NCBI GenBank assembly: GCA_029240245.1
Contig: JARBTJ010000005.1
Coordinates: forward strand, 1-64,000
DNA length: 64,000 nt
Origin: Herbinix sp.
GTDB lineage: Bacteria; Bacillota; Clostridia; Lachnospirales; Lachnospiraceae
Direction of reading: 5' to 3'
In this document: one piece after another, positions 1 through 9,239 of the stretch
How the letters are laid out: each line of letters begins with the position of its first letter
How positions within the stretch are numbered: the stretch's first letter is position 1
The notes under the pieces: generated by a model
Told to the model about the DNA's origin: nothing
The model's input: only the letters and a program-made list of their open reading frames with translations
The model's database searches: none
Translations under genes and position numbers: made by a program

Positions 1-225
1 ATAGTTGAGAATTGTGCTTCATCCTATATAGTTGAGAATTGCGCTTCATCCTATATAGTTGAGAATTGCGCTTCATCCTACATAGTTGAGAATTGTGCTT
101 CATCCTACATAGTTGAGAATTGTGCTTCATCCTATATAGTTGAGAATTGCACTTCATCCTATATAGTTGAATATTACGCTTACTCCTACATAGTTATATT
201 GTTGTCCTTTATAAGACTACACTGA
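1..225 (+). repeat. 27-bp tandem repeat array (possible 3' end of a 9-residue-repeat CDS)
   Basis: Seven consecutive 27-bp units run from base 1 to 189, and a partial eighth decays into unique sequence. The array is cut by the window edge. Plus frame 1 is open from base 1 to a TGA at 223-225 and reads IVENCASSY repeated, with the last units diverging. Among the first five units every difference is a T/C change at a third codon position (TGT/TGC and TAT/TAC), so the peptide is unchanged. That favours a protein-coding repeat, but C/T drift in a non-coding minisatellite would look the same over so few sites. The protein family is not recognised. Confidence 0.6.
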
Positions 226-259
226 CCTGACAATTACAGTTGTGATTCCGGGGGATATA

Positions 260-1771
260 TTAGAACTTACAGATGAAATCCATGCAGATTACATAGGTCA
301 TTTCATTTGCTCCCTTATACGAACAGGAAATGGTCCTGCATAGCCCTCCGGTAGCCGTAGATATATACTCATAGGAGGTATATATCTCCTCCGGATACTT
401 CATCGCTTGTTTATAATATTTCTTATCACCGTGGTAATCCCCTGGTACTGCCGGTTTAAATTCTTCATCATTTTCTATGATAATGGAAGGGTTCATAATC
501 GTATTACTAAACTGGTATCCGTTTTCATCAATGATATAAAAACACTCCATATCATTTTGTGGCCGGATCGCATTTTTTAAATAGTCATCCACTTCTCTTT
601 GATTTGATATCTGTTGTAAGTGATCCGTAAGTTGAAGTATTAATAGGCGCAATTTCTCCGTGTCTATTTTTTCCTCCTGACTTTGACTTCCTGTCTGACC
701 TTTTAATTGATATTGCATCAGAACATTTTTTAAATGTGTGGATAAGTTCGATAAATCGGTGGCTCTTTCATAGCTTTCCTGTGCATAATCCGCATTACTT
801 TGCACCACTTCCGAAATATTTGTAATTATTTTCGATGTATTCTTTAAATTCTTATCCTGTGTATCAGAAAGCTTTGCAATATCTTCACAGATACCGGTAA
901 TTCCATTTAGAGAGTTCTGAATCGTGGAAAAACTTTCCGCTGTTCTATTCGCTATGGCCGAACTCTCCTCGGCTGCCTGTATGCTCTTTATGATTAACTG
1001 CGAGGTCTGCTTCACGGCACTGGCGCTGCGTTCTGCGAGTATCCCTACCTCATTGGCCACCACGGTAAAGCCCTGACCGGCTTCTCCGGCTCTTGCGGCT
1101 TCAATTGCAGCATTCAACGCGAGTAATTTCGTCTGACTTGCCACCCCGTTTATGATATCGACGATGTGTGATATATCCTGGGAGGAACTCATTACATTCT
1201 GAATCGAAGATAGCATCTGATTCATATAATCCCGCCCGATATCTGCCTGAACCGCTATGTCCTTGATACTTAAGGAGGCAGCTTTTGCATTCTGCGCATT
1301 GTCCGAGGTTTGTTTGGTTATTTCATATACTGTATTGGTTAAATCAGAAATCAGACCGGCCTGTTCTGACGCATTTTTTGCTATTTGTGAGGATTCCGTC
1401 TCAACCCGGCTGCACATCCGGTCGATTTCCAATGACAAACCATGTAGTTCTTCAAAGGAATGGTTTAAGGAATGTCTGATTTTACGGAGTGCATTTTTAA
1501 TCGGTAGAAAATCGCCCTGATAATCAAGCTGTTTATTAAAAGAAACTGCCATATTACCTGCTGATAGATGGGACAAAATATGTGAAATCTCATAAATATA
1601 ATCATTAAAAACAACACTAATCTGTTTTATATCCGCAGCCAGTTCATCCAGCGCATCATAATTTTCAGAATCGATTGTGATATCTAAATCACCCTTAATC
1701 ATCTGATGGGTATGATGTAGAACACTGAGCGCTTCTTTCGTAATTTGTATCGTTTTCTTCTGTTTTAACAT
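260..1771 (-). CDS. Soluble methyl-accepting chemotaxis-like protein with C-terminal sensor-like region
   Basis: About 503 residues. I chose the ATG at 1771 because GAGGAG lies just upstream; the ORF-track start 11 codons earlier lacks a good site. No signal peptide or membrane segment is visible, so the protein should be cytoplasmic. Residues ~10-115 look like HAMP-type helices. Residues ~130-370 form an MCP signalling coiled coil with the hairpin-tip block around [18 protein letters not shown] and [11 protein letters not shown], which contacts CheA/CheW in this family. The last ~110 residues (IIDENGYQF onward) resemble a Cache/PAS-like sensor fold placed after the signalling domain, an uncommon order. 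The ligand is unknown. A terminator separates it from the upstream RidA gene, so it probably has its own promoter. Confidence 0.8.
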   Translation of the reverse strand: MLKQKKTIQITKEALSVLHHTHQMIKGDLDITIDSENYDALDELAADIKQISVVFNDYIYEISHILSHLSAGNMAVSFNKQLDYQGDFLPIKNALRKIRHSLNHSFEELHGLSLEIDRMCSRVETESSQIAKNASEQAGLISDLTNTVYEITKQTSDNAQNAKAASLSIKDIAVQADIGRDYMNQMLSSIQNVMSSSQDISHIVDIINGVASQTKLLALNAAIEAARAGEAGQGFTVVANEVGILAERSASAVKQTSQLIIKSIQAAEESSAIANRTAESFSTIQNSLNGITGICEDIAKLSDTQDKNLKNTSKIITNISEVVQSNADYAQESYERATDLSNLSTHLKNVLMQYQLKGQTGSQSQEEKIDTEKLRLLILQLTDHLQQISNQREVDDYLKNAIRPQNDMECFYIIDENGYQFSNTIMNPSIIIENDEEFKPAVPGDYHGDKKYYKQAMKYPEEIYTSYEYISTATGGLCRTISCSYKGANEMTYVICMDFICKF

Positions 1772-1797
1772 AATTTTATCTCCTCTGTTCCTAATAA

Positions 1798-1832
1798 TTT
1801 GCATAAGCTTTTATCTCATTTACATATGCAAA
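1798..1832. promoter_or_regulatory. Inverted repeat upstream of the chemoreceptor gene
   Basis: TTTGCATA at 1798-1805 is mirrored by TATGCAAA at 1825-1832. The dyad lies between the terminator hairpin and the chemoreceptor start codon. It could be an operator, but no clear promoter elements were found with it. Confidence 0.25.
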
Positions 1833-1863
1833 AAAGCAGCGAGTTAAGCCTCGCTGCTTTTTT
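1830..1863. terminator. Bidirectional intrinsic terminator
   Basis: A perfect GC-rich stem (AAGCAGCGAG / CTCGCTGCTT) is flanked by an A run on one side and a T run on the other. It can end minus-strand transcription from the RidA gene before it reaches the chemoreceptor gene. Confidence 0.85.
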
Positions 1864-1935
1864 AATACTATATATTACTAATTTCATTCTGTCAAGATTT
1901 AATAACCCTTTGAATAATTACAATACTTTCGATAT

Positions 1936-2316
1936 TTACTTTTCTACTACCGCAATCACTTCAACTTCACAAAGTACATCTTTGGGAAGTTTCGCTGCTG
2001 CCACACAGGAACGTGCCGGTTTATTAACGAAGTATTGAGCATAGACCTCATTGAATGCAGCAAAATCATCCATGCTCTTTAAAAAGCAGGTGGTTTTAAT
2101 TACATTTTCAAAAGAACCTCCTGCTGCCTCTAAGATTGCCGAGACATTTTTCATTACCTGAACTGCCTGAATTTTAATGTCACCCTCAACAACCTGTCCA
2201 TTTTCCGGATTAATTGGAATTTGTCCAGATGCAAAAACAAAATTTCCATACTGTAAGGCCTGTGAATACGGCCCGATCGCAGCCGGTGCTTTATCTGTAC
2301 TGATTACCTGAAACAT
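1936..2316 (-). CDS. ridA: RidA/YjgF family enamine/imine deaminase
   Basis: The 126-residue length is normal for RidA. It has the family pattern: GPYSQA near residue 16, FASGQIP near 29, and the conserved arginine in PARSCVAAAKLPKD near residue 105. That arginine binds the carboxylate of the reactive 2-aminoacrylate-type imine intermediates that these trimeric cytosolic proteins hydrolyse. AGGAGG precedes the ATG. A TTGAAT/TATAAT promoter lies just upstream and a hairpin terminator just downstream, so it is probably monocistronic. Close YjgF relatives can have other roles, so the gene symbol rests on family identity only. Confidence 0.88.
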   Translation of the reverse strand: MFQVISTDKAPAAIGPYSQALQYGNFVFASGQIPINPENGQVVEGDIKIQAVQVMKNVSAILEAAGGSFENVIKTTCFLKSMDDFAAFNEVYAQYFVNKPARSCVAAAKLPKDVLCEVEVIAVVEK

Positions 2317-2351
2317 CTTGAGTCCTCCTGTTATTTTCTTTTGTTTTATTC

Positions 2352-2379
2352 ATTATATAATATTATCCAATTAATTCAA
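2352..2379 (-). promoter_or_regulatory. Sigma-A promoter for ridA
   Basis: On the minus strand, TTGAAT and TATAAT are separated by 16 bases, about 35 bases before the ridA start codon. Confidence 0.6.
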
Positions 2380-2404
2380 TGATATTTTAAAGATTCGATT
2401 AAGA

Positions 2405-2905
2405 CTATTTATAGGCTGTCTCCACTTTACCGCGAAGCACTCTGTTTCTGGAAAAAAGCTTGAATGCCAGATGGTATAAGCCTATGCCCGCCAGTGCTCC
2501 GAGCATATCAATGACCACATCAGCAACTCCCGCCCCTCTTCCGCTTACGAATATTTGATGAACTTCATCTGTGACTGCATATAGGCCGCAAATAATAAAG
2601 GCCAACAGCTTTCTGCGTTTTAATCCGCTGTTTTTAAAAAATACAATAAATAATATGGCCAAAATAAAAAACTCACAAAAATGGGCTAATTTACGGAATA
2701 CGAATTCGAATAGTAATTTATCGATTGTCATATCCGGTATGATTGCTTGAAGTATTGTGATTAACCGTTCCGTAATTTTTGTGCTTAATTGATAGGATTC
2801 CGTTGCTATTTTCGATGATTGTTTAAATATAAGTGTCATCCATAAAATTATGACGATGATTAAAAGCCTTTTAAAATAAATAGCCAGTTCTTTCTTTTTC
2901 TTCAA
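2405..2905 (-). CDS. VanZ-like membrane protein
   Basis: This is a 166-residue membrane protein with about four hydrophobic segments. The middle holds the VanZ-family signature (FRKLAHFCEFFILAIL near residue 70, then TDEVHQ and a GR...D..ID..G block near 115-135). VanZ itself gives low-level teicoplanin resistance by an unknown mechanism; most clostridial homologues have no known role. The start codon is TTG, placed eight bases after AGGAG; no nearby ATG fits. It is co-directional with the EPS locus and about 140 bp beyond the LCP gene, so it may be the last gene of that unit or independent. Confidence 0.75.
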   Translation of the reverse strand: MKKKKELAIYFKRLLIIVIILWMTLIFKQSSKIATESYQLSTKITERLITILQAIIPDMTIDKLLFEFVFRKLAHFCEFFILAILFIVFFKNSGLKRRKLLAFIICGLYAVTDEVHQIFVSGRGAGVADVVIDMLGALAGIGLYHLAFKLFSRNRVLRGKVETAYK

Positions 2906-3044
2906 TCAATTCACTCCTTATTTATTACTTGCAGGACCAGTATCCAGTTTTGTTTTAGTTAAATTATTCCATCTAAAATGTGTTTCATACAAATACCGGA
3001 CTTTTTCTTTCCTGGTAATAATATAAGTTTTGTGTAAGAATGAT

Positions 3045-4238
3045 TTATTGTTGACCTTCGTTTATGACAGCTCCGTAAATTTTCGTCCATAATGCATCAA
3101 TATTTTTCTCAAAATCAATTCCGAGTACCTGTTTTCCTTGAATCCGCATATCGGTATAGGTATCCTTCATTGGAATCCGAAACTGTTTCAGCTCATAATC
3201 TTTATATATGGGCAAAGAAAGAATAAATGCAAACAGCTCACCCTCCGTTAGATTCGTTGTTACTCCGGGCAAAATAATATTCAAAAGTTGATTTAACTCT
3301 AAAAGATTTGAATCCTTAATTGCCAAATATATCTGCTCCAGCACCTGCCGCTGTCGGTTCGTACGTTCAAAATCCGCATTACCTACATAACGATTGCGGG
3401 AATAACCCAGCGCCTGTTTACCATTCAGTAATAAAAGTCCCTCCTTATGTAACTGATCCTGATCCGCTTCTTCACCTGACAACTTATTAATTTCTTCTAT
3501 GTAAAAGTTAATCACCGGTATTTCTGCCTCAGTCACAGGAAGCGTAACACCTCCGATTGCATCTACAATATCGATAAATGAGAAAAAATCTACGGAGACA
3601 AAACGGTCCACCGGTATTTTAAAATTCTGTTCCACGGTCTCCATCAGTAAATCAGCTCCACCATAAGCATAGGCAGTATTAATACGGTTTTTGCCACAGC
3701 CGGGAATCTGCAGATAGATGTCTCTTAATATGGAGGTTGCTGTTATTGTTTTGTTCCTCTTGCTTATGGATATTAGTATGATTGCATCGGAACGCCCAAT
3801 ATCACCGGCTTCTCTGGTATCACTGCCTATGAATAGTATATTTATAACATCCTGGTCTACCTCTTTTGACTGTGCCTGATCTGCTAAATTAATCTCTATC
3901 CGATCTTCTAATGTTTTTATTTCTTCCTCAAGAGAATCCCCGGTTGCCTCTGTTTGTTCTGCGCATACCTCTTCTCCGGTCTGGTCTCTTATCCAATATT
4001 CCCCGTACGGATTTTGTTCTATCTCCTCAGCAGTTTCAACTACCGCTTGAAACAGAGGCTTTGTTAGGCTATTCGATGCATATGCATTTGATTGTGTATC
4101 AATGATATTTATTTTATCAATATAGCCTCGTATCAGTAAATAGGAGGAAAATGTCACCAAAAGAAGCAGGATACCAATGATTCGAATTACAATAAAAATC
4201 CCCTTTCGCTTTATGTTTTTCGATTTCACTTTACTCAT
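3045..4238 (-). CDS. LytR-CpsA-Psr (LCP) family cell-wall glycopolymer ligase
   Basis: It has a short basic N-terminus, one membrane segment (about residues 14-36) and an extracellular LCP domain. Family marks are FIGSDTREAGDIGRSDAI, the catalytic-site SILRDIYLQIP, and DFERTNRQRQVL with the arginines that bind the polyprenyl pyrophosphate of the lipid-linked polymer. LCP enzymes move teichoic acids or capsular polysaccharide from undecaprenyl pyrophosphate to peptidoglycan. Sitting at the downstream end of the EPS locus, this one probably attaches the polymer made there. Two starts are possible: ATG at 4238 (GAAAGGAAA) and ATG at 4268 (GAGGGAG), differing by 10 residues. Confidence 0.88.
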   Translation of the reverse strand: MSKVKSKNIKRKGIFIVIRIIGILLLLVTFSSYLLIRGYIDKINIIDTQSNAYASNSLTKPLFQAVVETAEEIEQNPYGEYWIRDQTGEEVCAEQTEATGDSLEEEIKTLEDRIEINLADQAQSKEVDQDVINILFIGSDTREAGDIGRSDAIILISISKRNKTITATSILRDIYLQIPGCGKNRINTAYAYGGADLLMETVEQNFKIPVDRFVSVDFFSFIDIVDAIGGVTLPVTEAEIPVINFYIEEINKLSGEEADQDQLHKEGLLLLNGKQALGYSRNRYVGNADFERTNRQRQVLEQIYLAIKDSNLLELNQLLNIILPGVTTNLTEGELFAFILSLPIYKDYELKQFRIPMKDTYTDMRIQGKQVLGIDFEKNIDALWTKIYGAVINEGQQ

Positions 4239-4320
4239 AGCTATTTCCTTTCTATGGATCAACTCCATGATAAGATCTCCCTCTTCATCACACGAATAAT
4301 GGACTCAATTCAAGTTTCAC

Positions 4321-5424
4321 TTACTTATCCCAGTCCGGTGAGAATTTTTCACCAATTTGGATAAAGGACTCCCGATGATTCCAATTGCAATGGGAGGATT
4401 GATAGCATCTTTTACAAGGCAGTTCCATATTCGAACTGTCATTCACGTTCTTACGATAATCCTGATATTCCTGTGCATTCCACATCTCCATAAAATCAAG
4501 GTCCGAATTATACGGAAAAAATTTCACAGGCGTAGACATGCAGGGTCTGACATATCCATCTGAACCAAGGAAAAAATCCCGCCAGGTTACAAAACAGTCT
4601 TTATGAAATTTGTCGCCGGCAATATCCTCACCGATTAAGTGAGGTAATTTTAATAGTATACCAAGCTCCGCACTAAGGCTTTCCGCTTCTATAAAATACT
4701 TGCTGATAAGTTCCTCTTCTCCCCATAGACTTTCCTCTAATAATTCATTGTTAAAAACGGTCAGATATACAACCTTTACTTCATCGATCCCTATTTCTGC
4801 CGCCAACCGCACCAGCTCAGGCAACTCGGCAATATTTGATTTCATAGCACAGAAAACGAAATTAATATAAGGATAGCTTAATCCTCTTTCATTTTTCTCC
4901 ATTATAATGCTCTTTAAATCCTGAGTGATGAGGTTCAAATCCGAACCCCTGCGAATTCTCGCATTCGTTTCCTGGGTAGCACCATCTACACTTACAGCAA
5001 AAACATCCACCTTATAACGAAAAATACTGTCTTTTATTTTTTTTAAATTCATTCCGTTCGTGCAGAAATATTTCCTGGCATTATGCCTATCAATTATTTG
5101 AAGCATTTCACAGAAATCCGGATGGATGGTTGGTTCTCCCCATCCCATTAAGGTCACTTCTTCAACATAATCCATTAGATCTTCAAATTCTCGAAAGGTA
5201 TCCATAGGAAAAAGGGTAGGCTTAAATTTAGCAGCATTTCTTCCACACATAATACAGTTCAAATTACAGGCATTCGTTAGTTCAAATACTAATCTTCTGG
5301 GATAGGATTGTAAGATACATTTTTCCTCCTCCAACTCCTGAAGATTTAAATAAGAATTGCTGTTCTGCTCCTCGGTTAGTTCCTTACCCGAAAAAAGATT
5401 TTTGGTTTTCGCTCTGAGAATCAT
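4321..5424 (-). CDS. Radical SAM/SPASM protein of the polysaccharide locus
   Basis: About 367 residues. The [4Fe-4S]/SAM motif CNLNCIMC lies near residue 49, followed by a TIM-barrel with GWGEPTIHP and a DGAT block. A C-terminal cysteine-rich SPASM-type region (CFVTWRDFFLGSDGYVRPC, CKRCYQSSHC) would hold an extra cluster. The ATG at 5424 overlaps the stop of the upstream E1-type dehydrase by four bases (ATGA), and AGAGGTGG precedes it. The 33 extra residues on the ORF track are therefore not coding. Translational coupling suggests a shared substrate with the dehydrase, perhaps sugar modification, but SPASM enzymes act on very different substrates and the reaction cannot be read from sequence. 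Confidence 0.8.
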   Translation of the reverse strand: MILRAKTKNLFSGKELTEEQNSNSYLNLQELEEEKCILQSYPRRLVFELTNACNLNCIMCGRNAAKFKPTLFPMDTFREFEDLMDYVEEVTLMGWGEPTIHPDFCEMLQIIDRHNARKYFCTNGMNLKKIKDSIFRYKVDVFAVSVDGATQETNARIRRGSDLNLITQDLKSIIMEKNERGLSYPYINFVFCAMKSNIAELPELVRLAAEIGIDEVKVVYLTVFNNELLEESLWGEEELISKYFIEAESLSAELGILLKLPHLIGEDIAGDKFHKDCFVTWRDFFLGSDGYVRPCMSTPVKFFPYNSDLDFMEMWNAQEYQDYRKNVNDSSNMELPCKRCYQSSHCNWNHRESFIQIGEKFSPDWDK

Positions 5425-6815
5425 TCTACCACCTCTTTCTTTGCTCTCACAAAATTTACGATGCATTCTATCATGGTGTACAGCATCTCTTCCGTCATAC
5501 CGGGATATACACCGATCCACAAAGAATCCTCCATGATTTTATCCGTGTTTTCTAAAGATCCCACCACTCGATAGCCCGTATTATCTCTTCTCATTTCATC
5601 AAAGCAGGGATGTTTTAAAAAATTACCGGCAAAGAGATTTCGTGTTTGAATATTATGTGCTTCGAGATATTCCGATAGTTCTACTCGTGAAAATCCCGTG
5701 TTATCCCTTATCGTAAGAAGAAAGCCGAACCAGCTTGGTATCGAATTCTCTTCCGGTTCCGGCAAGTAGAACGTCTCCCTAAGTGGGTCAAGACCGGATC
5801 GCAATTTACTCCAATTTCTTTTTCTGGCATCAATAAATCCTTCCAACTTATCCATCTGGGCACAGCCAATGGCTGCCTGCATATCAGTGGCTTTTAGGTT
5901 ATAGCCGAAATGGGAGTAGACATATTTATGGTCGTATCCGTAAGGAAGCTCCCCAAACTGTCTGGCATAACGGTGCTTGCAGGTATCATCCACTCCCGGA
6001 TTGCAATAACAGTCTCTTCCCCAATCCCGGAAGGAATTCACAATCCTGTATAGCCTATGATCATTGGTATAGACAGCACCGCCTTCCCCTAAGGTGATAT
6101 GATGGGGCGGATAAAAGCTGGAGGTAGCGATATCTCCTACGGTACCTGTTTTCCTCCATTCTCCGTCAAAAAGGTACATTGACCCCAAAGCATCACAATT
6201 ATCCTCAATCAACCATAAATGATATTTGTCACAAAACTTTTTAACATAGTTTAGATCAAACGGATTTCCCAAGGTATGGGCTATCATAACCGCTTTGGTT
6301 TTTTCCGTAACGGCTTCTTCCAGCCTATGAATATCTATGTTATATTGGGGAATTGTAATATCAACAAATACCGGAACTGCACCATACTGCAGGATAGGTG
6401 CAATTGTTGTCGGAAAACCCGCTGCAACGGTGATTACTTCATCCCCTCTCTTAATTCTTCTTTCACCCAGCTGCGGTGAGGTTAAAGCCATAAGTGCCAG
6501 GAGATTGGCGGATGAGCCTGAATTCACCAGTGAGCAGTATTTTAAACCCAAATATTCGGCAAGCCTATGTTCAAATTCCTGTGCATATTTTCCAGCAGTA
6601 AGCCAGAATTCCAATGCCGAATCAACCAGTTTCACCAGCTCCTCACAATCAAATACTCGTCCTGAATAATTAATCCGATCACCGCTTTTAAACGCCTCTT
6701 TACGTTTATGTCTTACCTCATAATATTGTCTTGTCAGATCAAGGATCTGACTTCTTAAAAAGACTTCGTCATTCATATGTATTTTTGCAGGATGTATTCT
6801 TTTTCCTACATCCAA
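5421..6815 (-). CDS. rfbH: CDP-4-dehydro-6-deoxyglucose 3-dehydrase (E1/RfbH-type, PMP and iron-sulfur dependent)
   Basis: 464 residues, fold type I aminotransferase family (DegT/DnrJ/EryC1). The usual PLP-binding lysine is replaced by histidine in SSFYPPHHITLGEGG, and cysteines cluster in DCYCNPGVDDTC. These are the marks of E1 enzymes that remove the C3 hydroxyl of CDP-4-keto-6-deoxyglucose on the way to 3,6-dideoxyhexoses. ColD, the GDP-sugar counterpart, is shorter and lacks the iron-sulfur cysteines. E1 normally needs a partner reductase (E3), and none is in the window. The TTG start follows AAAGG; an in-frame ATG at 6776 is an alternative without a good ribosome site. The downstream radical SAM gene overlaps its stop. 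Confidence 0.87.
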   Translation of the reverse strand: MDVGKRIHPAKIHMNDEVFLRSQILDLTRQYYEVRHKRKEAFKSGDRINYSGRVFDCEELVKLVDSALEFWLTAGKYAQEFEHRLAEYLGLKYCSLVNSGSSANLLALMALTSPQLGERRIKRGDEVITVAAGFPTTIAPILQYGAVPVFVDITIPQYNIDIHRLEEAVTEKTKAVMIAHTLGNPFDLNYVKKFCDKYHLWLIEDNCDALGSMYLFDGEWRKTGTVGDIATSSFYPPHHITLGEGGAVYTNDHRLYRIVNSFRDWGRDCYCNPGVDDTCKHRYARQFGELPYGYDHKYVYSHFGYNLKATDMQAAIGCAQMDKLEGFIDARKRNWSKLRSGLDPLRETFYLPEPEENSIPSWFGFLLTIRDNTGFSRVELSEYLEAHNIQTRNLFAGNFLKHPCFDEMRRDNTGYRVVGSLENTDKIMEDSLWIGVYPGMTEEMLYTMIECIVNFVRAKKEVVE

Positions 6816-6898
6816 ACGCTCCTTTCATTATAAGCCTAGTAAAGACAATTACGAAAATAGTTTTTGCTATTGTAGATTATGAATTTCGTAATTAACTA

Positions 6899-7864
6899 TT
6901 AGCCTAGTATTTTGTTAACGACTGTGAATTTGGGGAAATATCGCTCCCTCATCATTTGATACCTTACTTTGAATGAAAAATGATTTTTGTACTTGTAATT
7001 ACAATAGGATCTTATTAATTTCCTGCGTAATTCCTGTTTGTTCTCCTTTAACTTCCTATAATATTTCCTGCACATGAAATAATTCTTTAACAGCGAATTA
7101 CGGTACCAATATAAGGATTTATTATATAACTCGCTATGATTGATCGAGGTAAAGAAATCAAGTCTCTCCTCATAGGCGGCTAGCACATCAAGCCTTTTTA
7201 AATTATAACCACTTCTCATGTAACTGTTTTCCGATCGGAAATAATAATAAAGCGGTTCCTCCGTAACTGCTATTTTCTTTGCTGCATAAATAAGTAAATA
7301 AGAGGTGGAAAAGTCCTCCATAATTCTCCCCACCGGGAAGCTAATGTTATCAAATAAATCCTTTCTAAACAGCTTATTCCATACTACATTTGTAGTGGCA
7401 CTATGTTTACTGTACAAATGTTGCAGCATATCAAGATTGTCATATATCTTTATCTCATATTCCATATTATTTTTTGGGATATGGAAATTCTGCAAAGTGA
7501 GATACAAGGGTCTGCACTGAGCTATGGGCAGACAGTTCTCCTCACACATTTTGTAAAGGACTTCGATAAACCGCTCATGGATAAAATCATCACTGTCAAC
7601 AAAAGCAATGTATTCACCTTTTGCCATCTTTAATCCACAGTTCCTGGCATCCGATACTCCACCGTTCGTTTTATGCAACACCCTTATCCTACTGTCTATT
7701 TTTGCAAAATTGTCACATAATAAGCCGCTGTCGTCCGTTGACCCGTCGTTCACTAATATGATTTCAAGGTTTTTATAGGACTGATTGATTAATGAGGGCA
7801 CGCAGTGATCCAGATATTTCTCTGCCTTATAAATCGGTACTATTATGCTTACCAGCTTGTCCAT
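6899..7864 (-). CDS. Family 2 glycosyltransferase
   Basis: 321 residues with a GT-A fold N-terminus: SIIVPIYKAEKYLDHCVPSL, the NDGSTDDSG nucleotide-binding block, and FVDSDDF (DXD metal motif) near residue 90. The C-terminal third is basic and aromatic-rich, as in many capsule glycosyltransferases that sit on the inner membrane face. The sugar donor and acceptor cannot be told from sequence. GGAGG precedes the ATG. It lies between the ATP-grasp gene and the E1-type dehydrase in the EPS operon. Confidence 0.88.
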   Translation of the reverse strand: MDKLVSIIVPIYKAEKYLDHCVPSLINQSYKNLEIILVNDGSTDDSGLLCDNFAKIDSRIRVLHKTNGGVSDARNCGLKMAKGEYIAFVDSDDFIHERFIEVLYKMCEENCLPIAQCRPLYLTLQNFHIPKNNMEYEIKIYDNLDMLQHLYSKHSATTNVVWNKLFRKDLFDNISFPVGRIMEDFSTSYLLIYAAKKIAVTEEPLYYYFRSENSYMRSGYNLKRLDVLAAYEERLDFFTSINHSELYNKSLYWYRNSLLKNYFMCRKYYRKLKENKQELRRKLIRSYCNYKYKNHFSFKVRYQMMRERYFPKFTVVNKILG

Positions 7865-7910
7865 GACACTCCTCCTTCTTCTTTTCTTTGCAATAGCTAA
7901 TAAAAAATAC

Positions 7911-9005
7911 TTAGCTTCTCACACGGATTTTATCCAGCATTTTGTTGGTGTTACTTCCAAAGGTACTTACTCCGCTGGCTGCCTGCGGTAACCACGAACT
8001 ATGACCCAACAAATTTGCTTCAATTAAAACCGGTACATTATTTTCATCAAAAGTAAAATCCCAGGAGATAAACTTTGTATGAGGTGTTTTTTTATGGCAT
8101 GCGAAAGCGCATTCAATTATTTTATCGATACCAGTTATAGGATAACCCTCAAACCGTATCCTGCTGTCAGGATGAACGCAATATCCCTCACCCTTTCTTG
8201 TAAAGGCTTCTTTTTTCAGATAACCGTCATCACTCAAACCAACAAACAGCCCTCCAATGCCAACATTATCCACTTCATTACCACCTTTCCCTATCCGAAG
8301 GATTAACGGCGCATGATACAGCTTATCCTCCAGGATATAAGTCATAATGCGGATGGTATTTAATGAGTTATCATACAAAGCACGAAGCTCTTTTGAATTT
8401 ATGATATACTCCTGTACGATAAAATTTTTCTTATATCCATGAAATAGAGTCAAAATCTCTTCACTACTGTTATACGCATCTTGTTTACCTATCACCACAC
8501 CGGCACCGGAATGAGTACCCACCGTGGGTTTAATAACAAAACGTTTCCTTTTACTCCACTCATAAACAAGATCAGCGGCCGTCTCTTTATTTATGATATT
8601 ACGATTACCGTCATAAAAAATGCCGGAGCAGTTAACAATCACGGTTTTGGGTAATCTAAGCTCCGGTACCGAATGATATAAGACTCCGATTAGTCCTTTA
8701 TCCTGCAGCACCTCGCATATACCTCTTGGACACAATATTGGCTCCAGCTTTGTCGAAAAGAGTATTTCAGGAAAATAATCCTTATTAAATTCCCCGGTAT
8801 AGGATTGATAAAGCCGATGCCACTTATTACTGGTTTTTTTGCCAAATACCGCCTGCAGTTCCTTTTCCTGCTCCTTGGTTAAAATGACATCCTTCCACAA
8901 TTTTTTCTGGGCTTTAATGTATCTGACTTCATGTAAATAGATATAGATATAATGATAGAAATCAAACATATGATAAACGAATTCCTTAATTTTGCTCTTA
9001 GCCAT
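7911..9005 (-). CDS. Sugar-transfer-associated ATP-grasp protein
   Basis: 364 residues. The central and C-terminal part looks like an ATP-grasp fold: RFVIKPTVGTHSGAGVVIG (ATP-binding lysine and glycine-rich loop, about residue 185), QEYI, and the metal-binding end block WDFTFDENNVPVLIEANLLG near residue 325. This matches the ATP-grasp family found in polysaccharide loci. Such enzymes join a carboxylate to an amine or thiol through an acyl phosphate, so this one may link an amino acid or similar group to a uronic acid or sugar of the polymer. That is inference; the substrate is unknown. GAGGATAAATAA precedes the ATG. Confidence 0.75.
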   Translation of the reverse strand: MAKSKIKEFVYHMFDFYHYIYIYLHEVRYIKAQKKLWKDVILTKEQEKELQAVFGKKTSNKWHRLYQSYTGEFNKDYFPEILFSTKLEPILCPRGICEVLQDKGLIGVLYHSVPELRLPKTVIVNCSGIFYDGNRNIINKETAADLVYEWSKRKRFVIKPTVGTHSGAGVVIGKQDAYNSSEEILTLFHGYKKNFIVQEYIINSKELRALYDNSLNTIRIMTYILEDKLYHAPLILRIGKGGNEVDNVGIGGLFVGLSDDGYLKKEAFTRKGEGYCVHPDSRIRFEGYPITGIDKIIECAFACHKKTPHTKFISWDFTFDENNVPVLIEANLLGHSSWLPQAASGVSTFGSNTNKMLDKIRVRS

Positions 9006-9042
9006 TTATTTATCCTCGTCATCAAATTATTAGATTTAAATG

Positions 9043-9166
9043 TTGGTTAAAGTGTCAAAAGCACCTTCGGAGCTTTCGTGCTACAATATATTGATATGGA
9101 AGCTTGCTTCCGTATCAGTATATTGTAGTATGAAAAGTGCGTAGCACCATTTGACACTTTAACCAA
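9043..9166. mobile_element. 124-bp palindromic MITE-like element, copy A
   Basis: It begins TTGGTTAAAGTGTCAAA and ends with the exact reverse complement, giving a perfect 17-bp terminal inverted repeat. The two halves are mutually complementary with a few mismatches. TG flanks both ends. It is the same length and sequence family as the elements at 45640 and 61288. It carries no ORF. It lies inside the EPS operon, between the ATP-grasp and epimerase genes. Confidence 0.85.
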
Positions 9167-9170
9167 TGTT

Positions 9171-9239
9171 AAAAGGTGAACTACACATTTCCGGCTATCC
9201 TATATCGCTATGCAAGCCAGCATGCAATCGCAATATATT
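9171..9239. repeat. Degraded half copy of the 124-bp palindromic element
   Basis: AAAAGGTGAACTACACATTT followed by a GCTAT...ATGCAAGC...GCAAT stretch resembles one arm of the 124-bp element. It abuts copy A directly and ends at the epimerase stop codon. It belongs with similar half copies near 35060 and 56010. Confidence 0.5.

Noticed and set aside
1257-1520. Plus-strand ORFs opposite the chemoreceptor gene
   Set aside because: They are antisense shadows of a clear coding region and have no ribosome sites.
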